In this document: positions 59,010 to 64,000 of the stretch, in pieces | Position numbering within the stretch: the stretch's first letter is position 1 | How the letters are laid out: each line of letters opens with the position of its first letter | Source of the DNA: Arenicola marina | Taxonomy: Eukaryota; Annelida; Polychaeta; Arenicolidae | Length of the DNA: 64,000 nt | Direction of reading: 5' to 3' | Assembly (NCBI GenBank): GCA_964019135.1 | Contig: OZ025257.1 | Coordinates: 26,520,352-26,584,351 of the forward strand | Notes under the pieces: generated by a model | The model's database searches: none | What the model was told of the DNA's origin: nothing | Seen by the model: the letters and a program-made list of their open reading frames with translations, nothing else | Made by a program: the position numbers and the translations under genes

Positions 59010-60143
59010 TGACTGCGAGGCTATTGCGGAGTTGCATACAACGGTCTGGGTTGGTGTGATCGATTGTATGGAAGAATAGGCAGCAAAAGTTTATAGAGAT
59101 TTATAGAGATTTAACAACAAATTTATTTAACATAGACCAACAACTCCTTTTATACCCAATTTATCCATGATATCCATAATCCACCAATTGGTTGGATTGT
59201 TGTGCTGAAACCTTTAGGCAGGTAGACAATGACAACCGCTAAAGACAGCTTTGGCAAAGAAGAAGCCACGATTCAATTACATGCCAAGGTGATTATGGAG
59301 TTGTTATCAAAGGGCTACCAGTTCCAGATGGCAGGGAATTGGTAACTAATTTAATAAGCCGGCGAATTTAACAAGTTGTTATCAAAGGATGTGGCGTTGT
59401 GTTGTTGATTGTTATAATGCTGTTCTCTTTTTGCCATATATATATGCGAGTTATCCGCCAGTAAATGGGTAAAAACCAGAAGTTAAACGAGAATTCATAA
59501 TCATAAACGAAAGTGCATGAAATTCGGGCCGCGTGAATATCCGCAAAAATCCTTGCTCTACACCCTCATTGCCATTATCACCGCGTTATCAATGCTCATT
59601 ACGGGGCGCGCAGACTAATCCGCTGGCTCGCTACACCCCCCACCCCCTTCCCCCCGCCCCCACCCCCTTCCCTCCGCCCCCCACCCCCTTCCCACCGCCC
59701 CCCACCCCATCCCCCGTTCCCTCCACCCCCCTTAAGCACTTGGCCGTTTGGCCGCGAGGGGATTAGTCCGCGGCGATTGAGGGGGTGGGAGGGGGGGGGG
59801 GGGGCGGTCGAGGGGATTAGCCTGCGGCGATTGGACTGTCTGTTGTTGTTTGCGCCGTCTCGCCAGAGTGACAGCGAGGCTATTGCAGAGTTGTATACAA
59901 CGGTCTGGGTTGGTGTGATCGATTGTATGGAAGAATAGGCAGCGAAAGTTTATAGAAATTTATAGAGATTTATAGAGATTTAACAACAAATTTATTTAAC
60001 AAAGACCAACAGCTCATTTTATACCCAATTTATTCATGATATACCTAATCAACCAATTAGTTGGATTGTCGTGCTGAAACCTTTAGGCAGGTAGACAATG
60101 ACAACCGCTAAAGACAGCTTTGGCAAAGAAGAAGCCACGATCA
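59010..60143 (+). mobile_element. LTR-like direct-repeat pair (TRIM-like candidate)
   Basis: Direct repeats 59010-59275 and 59869-60143 start TGAC(T/A)GCGAGG and end GCCACGAT(T)CA, so they have TG...CA ends. They flank a 590-bp interior with no ORF of note and C-rich tracts (59630-59735). No target duplication could be seen. The right repeat ends exactly where the duplicated segment starts. Confidence 0.5.
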
Positions 60144-60578
60144 GTTGCACGCATATGAATGGAGGGGGGGGGGGGGGGGAGGGGCAAGGGGTATTTTAAT
60201 TCACCGTGAAACAATTGTTCGTGAACTGGGCATGAGATTTTAGCCGACCATCGTGATCAATGATTTTCATTAATCGTGAACTGAAACTGAAAACTAAATA
60301 ACCGTTAACCAATTTATATTCTGTATCTGCCCCTTCCATTGTATGCGGGGAGTTCTCTACTTAATTCGTCGTGACCTGGGAATAAAGAAATTTACTCTTC
60401 GTGATTTGGGAACACGACTCCACCCCCTTGTCCCCCCCCCCCTATGATTACGCAAGCGCCGTGACATCAAATCGAAAAGAAAAATGGGCGAACGATCAAC
60501 TATCTTGCTACATTTATATCAGTCGCCAACAGAGAAAAGTTCTCCACAACGGGAGAATATAGCAGTTAGCAAGGTGTG

Positions 60579-62079
60579 CTTCCAGTTGGACGACTTCCAG
60601 TTAGACGACAATATATATAAATACGTTAGCTATCGCAAAATAAGCAATTCATATAGATGCATCATGATTAGTATGACTATTTCAGGGGTTTGCAAATAAA
60701 ATTGGGACAGTTTGAAGAATAGTAAAAGCATGTTTTCGGCGTGTCGTCTAAGATTTTGCGTCACTCTGTTGTTGCCGACCGCCATTGCGTTGGCGTCGTG
60801 TTATTTTTACAAAGAGGTGTGAACGACACCTGCACCCTTTGATGTTCAAGATGGAATATTGGCGGCCGTCCCGCTTTCACACCTCTTGAATTATACACTT
60901 GAGACCTCCAGCTTGTAAGTTAATAAGGTTTGATGTGGCTTGTGATTAACAAAACGGAATACAGTTGAGTTCTTATTGCACTTTTTATTGGACAAAGACC
61001 ACTGATAAACATATATTTCAATTGTGAAAACGTATGTGGCACAAACAGATCTATCTAATTCACACCTCCAGCTTTGAAGTGTATTTTCCTAATTGCACTC
61101 AATTGTCAACATCATTTTCGTATGTCCATGTCATTGCTTTATTAAGCTCTGTGATTGCAATTGTCAACAGTTGACCTGGCTTGTGATATGCCTGTGGGGA
61201 TCGAATCATCTTACTGAATACATAATCTTGAGCACATCATCTTGAGCACATCGTCATCCTAAAAGAGTATATTAGGGGTTGTTTATCAGATGGAAATCAT
61301 TCTGTCGCCATATGTTTACTATGAGGACGCTACTGCAACCATTGTGAAGAAGCATCGCGGGGTGAATTTGTTGTACCAAAATTATCGCCATAGTAAACAT
61401 CGTGTTCGTGGAAACAAGCAGCATTTGCGGTGTGTTCTTCGTGGATGCCCTGGTCGAGTGCTAACTACTGGCGAAGGCAGTAGTGTGAATGTCCTTTCCG
61501 CGAAGGATAGCCATATTCCAGATGAAGAAATATTGTCGTCCACAACCGCAAAGTCAGACCTCTGTCAGCTAGCAGCGGAAGATTTGGTTACACCGCTCAA
61601 CAAGCTATATACTACATTTATAGCCGAGCAAACAGAAGACGATGTGCTGCTGCCAAGTTTCAAGTTATGTTAAGCTACATCAAACATTATTAACTTACAA
61701 GCTGGAGGTCTCAAGTGTTTAATTCAAGAGGTGTGAAAGCAGGACGGCCGCCAATATTTCATCTTGAACATCAAAGGGTGCAGGCGTTGTTCACACCTCT
61801 TTGTAAGAATAACACGACGCCAACGCAATGGCGGTCGGCAACAACAGAGTGACGCTAACTCTTAGACGACACGCCGAAAAAATCCTTGTGCTATTCTTCA
61901 AACTGACCTAATTTTATTTGCAAACCTCTCAAATAGTCTTACTGATCATTATGCATCTATATGAATTGCTTATTTCGCGATACCTAACGTAGTTATATAT
62001 AATGTCGTCTAACTGGAAGTCGTCCAACTGGAAGTACCAAAATAGGGTGTCGTCCTAGTAGAAGTCGTCCAACTGGAAG
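60579..62079. mobile_element. long-TIR DNA transposon carrying a FLYWCH-type ORF (Mutator-like candidate)
   Basis: Terminal inverted repeats of about 357 bp (60579-60935 and 61678-62034) differ by scattered substitutions; an extra 45 bp (62035-62079) at the right repeats the end motif CTTCCAGTTGGACGA. Relative to copy A, the insertion replaces about 33 bp of host sequence, and no target duplication is visible. Long inverted repeats and a FLYWCH finger both point to the Mutator superfamily, but the DDE transposase is missing, so this copy is non-autonomous. Confidence 0.82.
61290..61673 (+). CDS. FLYWCH-type zinc finger protein fragment of the transposon
   Basis: A 127-residue ORF between the inverted repeats. 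Residues about 18-75 follow the FLYWCH pattern: KHRGVNLLYQNY, then RCVLRGCPGRV (the two zinc cysteines), then a histidine segment KDSHIPDEE. The domain's usual tryptophan is replaced by leucine. FLYWCH fingers bind DNA and are found at the N-terminus of Mutator-type transposases. The ORF stops before any catalytic domain, so it may act only as a DNA-binding remnant. Confidence 0.6.
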   Translation: MEIILSPYVYYEDATATIVKKHRGVNLLYQNYRHSKHRVRGNKQHLRCVLRGCPGRVLTTGEGSSVNVLSAKDSHIPDEEILSSTTAKSDLCQLAAEDLVTPLNKLYTTFIAEQTEDDVLLPSFKLC

Positions 62080-62104
62080 TAATCCCACCGACGCACCAGC
62101 GGGT

Positions 62105-63870
62105 CTATTTGGCTTCAGGCGCGGCCCCCCTGAGCTCCTTCAGGTATTCCAGTTCCTGTGTGTACCAGGCGGTCGTCTGGAACTGGGCGCCGTCCACCGG
62201 GAGCAGCGCTCCCGAGATGAAGGACGCGGCGTCCGAGGCCAGGAAGGCGATGCTCTGGGCCACCTCCTCGGACTCCCCGCAGCGAGCCAGGGGGTGGGTG
62301 GCGGCCGACCACGACCAGTACTAAGTACGGAGAAAAGGCTCTTAAAGGTGCTATCACAACATGTGTACAGGCTTTTACAAATGTTATTACAACATAATGT
62401 ATACAGGCTTACAAATATGTCTTTGCCCTCAAAATGTATACAGGCTTTTTTAAATGTTATTACAACAAAATGTATACAGGCTTTTAAAGATGTCATTACA
62501 ACAACATGTAAGCAGGCGTTTAAAGATGCTACTACAACATGTAAACATGCGACTTCGGGGAGCGAAACATCTTATTGTTGTTGCCATCTGTAAATCGATA
62601 GAAACTACTATACTCGGGGATTGAACCCATAACTCGACGATCAAAATTCCGATTGCCGACTGAGCGAGCTGGGTATAGCTTAGTGGCCGATCGTGTTCGA
62701 AGGTTCCTACTTGTCTACGTACAAAATCCTTACAATATGAATGGTTAACGATGTGAAGATATGCCAAATTTTCTAATAAAAATGTCCCCCCACCTAGATG
62801 TCTTTAGACTTTTTTCCTGTCGTTCTAGGTCATGTGTAGATACTATCCCCACAAAAAGAAATTGTGTTGCACTTTGTTCCAGGTCCACCCCATGTGGTGC
62901 TAGAATGACCGGACTAGATAGGCATCCACAATACTGGTTGTGACGACTTGCTCGCCACAGTCATAATCATCGTTCAACGTTACTTTTACATCTATCGTTA
63001 ATTCTTTGGTCCACAACTACTGAAGAAACAACACTGCAGGTGCGGATCAGGAACCCCTTTTCAAAATCCTGGATTCGCGCCTGTCGTCAGCCCTGCCCCC
63101 CCCCCCCCATCCCCCTCTTGACGAATTGCTGGATCCGTGCCCGTGGCTGCGCTGTGTGAGAGTCAAGTTCCCGTTCTCTGGGCGTTCCCAACAACAATTT
63201 TTCATTCGCCGCCACGTACATTTCCGTCGTCTAGACGCTATAACCATATATGGACCACACAAATGGCGGGAAGGCTTTCAGGCGTCCACAAGTATCCGCA
63301 TTCAAACAATATAGTATCGTACGTAGACCGGGTAGCTCAGTCAGCAAAGTGGCGAACTTCGGATTTTTAGGGTTGTGCAGATGAGGTTTGTGTTGCCATT
63401 ACCCCCCAAAGGTGCACTATTATACAAATCTGGGTGCCTTGATGCTTGAGAGAGCGAACAAAAACGATACCCCTATAGAGCGAATATTTATGATGAAAAA
63501 GATACCCTATAGAGCGGATATTTATAACGAAAAAGATAACTTACCACAAAAGAGCGGATATAGAGCGGATATGGAAAAACTTGCCGCGAAAAAAGCGGAG
63601 CGGAGCTTGGCGGTAAAATGCCCCGACACAGCGGAATTGATGATTAGTGTTGCTAAGACTAATCAAAATCCTAGTTCTGGCTTGTCGCTTGTTTATGTTT
63701 TGTTGAAATAGTAACTTTTAACAATCGTTAAACCTAAAGACACTGCATCGCCTGGTCACATTAATAATTTGGGTGCGTAACTCATACCACATGAGGATCT
63801 ACTTGCCTGTGCCATATCACCCTGGTCTATCCCGGCCTTTTGGTGGATCGGCGTTTTGATGGTACCGGGG
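62105..63870 (-). CDS. SDR copy B, last two exons (gene continues beyond window)
   Basis: Exons 63870-63807 and 62320-62105 correspond to 48532-48469 and 47045-46830 of copy A, with equal lengths (64 and 216 bp), open frames and the same stop TAG. The GC donor (CAG|GCAAGT at 63802-63806) is also kept. Amino-acid differences are few (for example [11 protein letters not shown] against [16 protein letters not shown] against SRYTQ). Intact frames suggest a working paralogue whose 5' exons lie past 64000. Confidence 0.75.
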
Positions 63871-64000
63871 CTGACAACATAAAATATGCACCTCATACGA
63901 GATATTCGAAAGATCCGTACAAAACCAACATTAAAACGTATAATTCCTACTCATAACCGGGTTCAAGCGACATTTTATGACAACTTTGCGCCTAGAAGAT

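Larger units (their letters stand above)
60144..64000 (+). repeat. segmental duplication, copy B (cut by window end)
   Basis: Homologous to 41724-42094 plus 46720-48691, with the Gypsy element absent and the transposon 60579-62079 present. The offset between the left edges is 18.4 kb. Confidence 0.93.

Overview
This window is nuclear DNA of an animal, most likely a marine invertebrate. Coding sequence is broken into short exons with GT-AG introns. The genes are animal families (C/EBP, SPIDR, a four-helix membrane protein, a short-chain dehydrogenase). The rest is dense with minisatellites, tRNA-derived SINEs, a LINE, a Ty3/Gypsy element and DNA transposons. The species cannot be named from the sequence alone.

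Layout. At 2-526 (+) lies the bZIP end of a C/EBP transcription factor. Facing it tail to tail on the minus strand (11715 down to 2269) is a 16-exon model that I identify as SPIDR, the BLM/RAD51 scaffold; every exon joins the next in a matching codon phase. In human, CEBPD and SPIDR are also tail-to-tail neighbours, so this looks like old microsynteny. At 22162-17826 (minus) is a six-exon gene for a small multi-pass membrane protein with MS4A/CD20-like topology. From 22 to 41 kb there is little gene content: GC-rich and 33-bp minisatellites, a LINE tail, SINEs, homopurine tracts and two isolated exon-like segments.

From 41.7 kb a segment containing the 3' part of a classical SDR gene is duplicated at 60.1-64 kb. 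Copy A (minus, 53467 to 46830) carries a Ty3/Gypsy element of 4.6 kb with identical-length LTRs and a 5-bp target duplication just downstream of the gene; the matching site in copy B is empty. Copy B instead carries a 1.5-kb long-TIR transposon with a FLYWCH-type ORF. Between them lie a decayed LINE (53.7-55.5 kb), a SINE inside a 14-bp satellite (56.6-58.0 kb) and an LTR-like direct-repeat pair (59.0-60.1 kb).

The most unusual signal is that several minisatellites are anchored on exon-intron boundaries and copy the splice site with them. The SPIDR array (47-bp unit) starts at a real 5' splice site and repeats it about 25 times. The membrane-protein array (43-bp unit, 33 exact periods) repeats the last 30 nt of a transmembrane exon plus its GTAAGT donor. 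The same gene shows a two-copy version at another donor and an array at an acceptor. Introns here hold dozens of near-perfect decoy splice sites on the sense strand.
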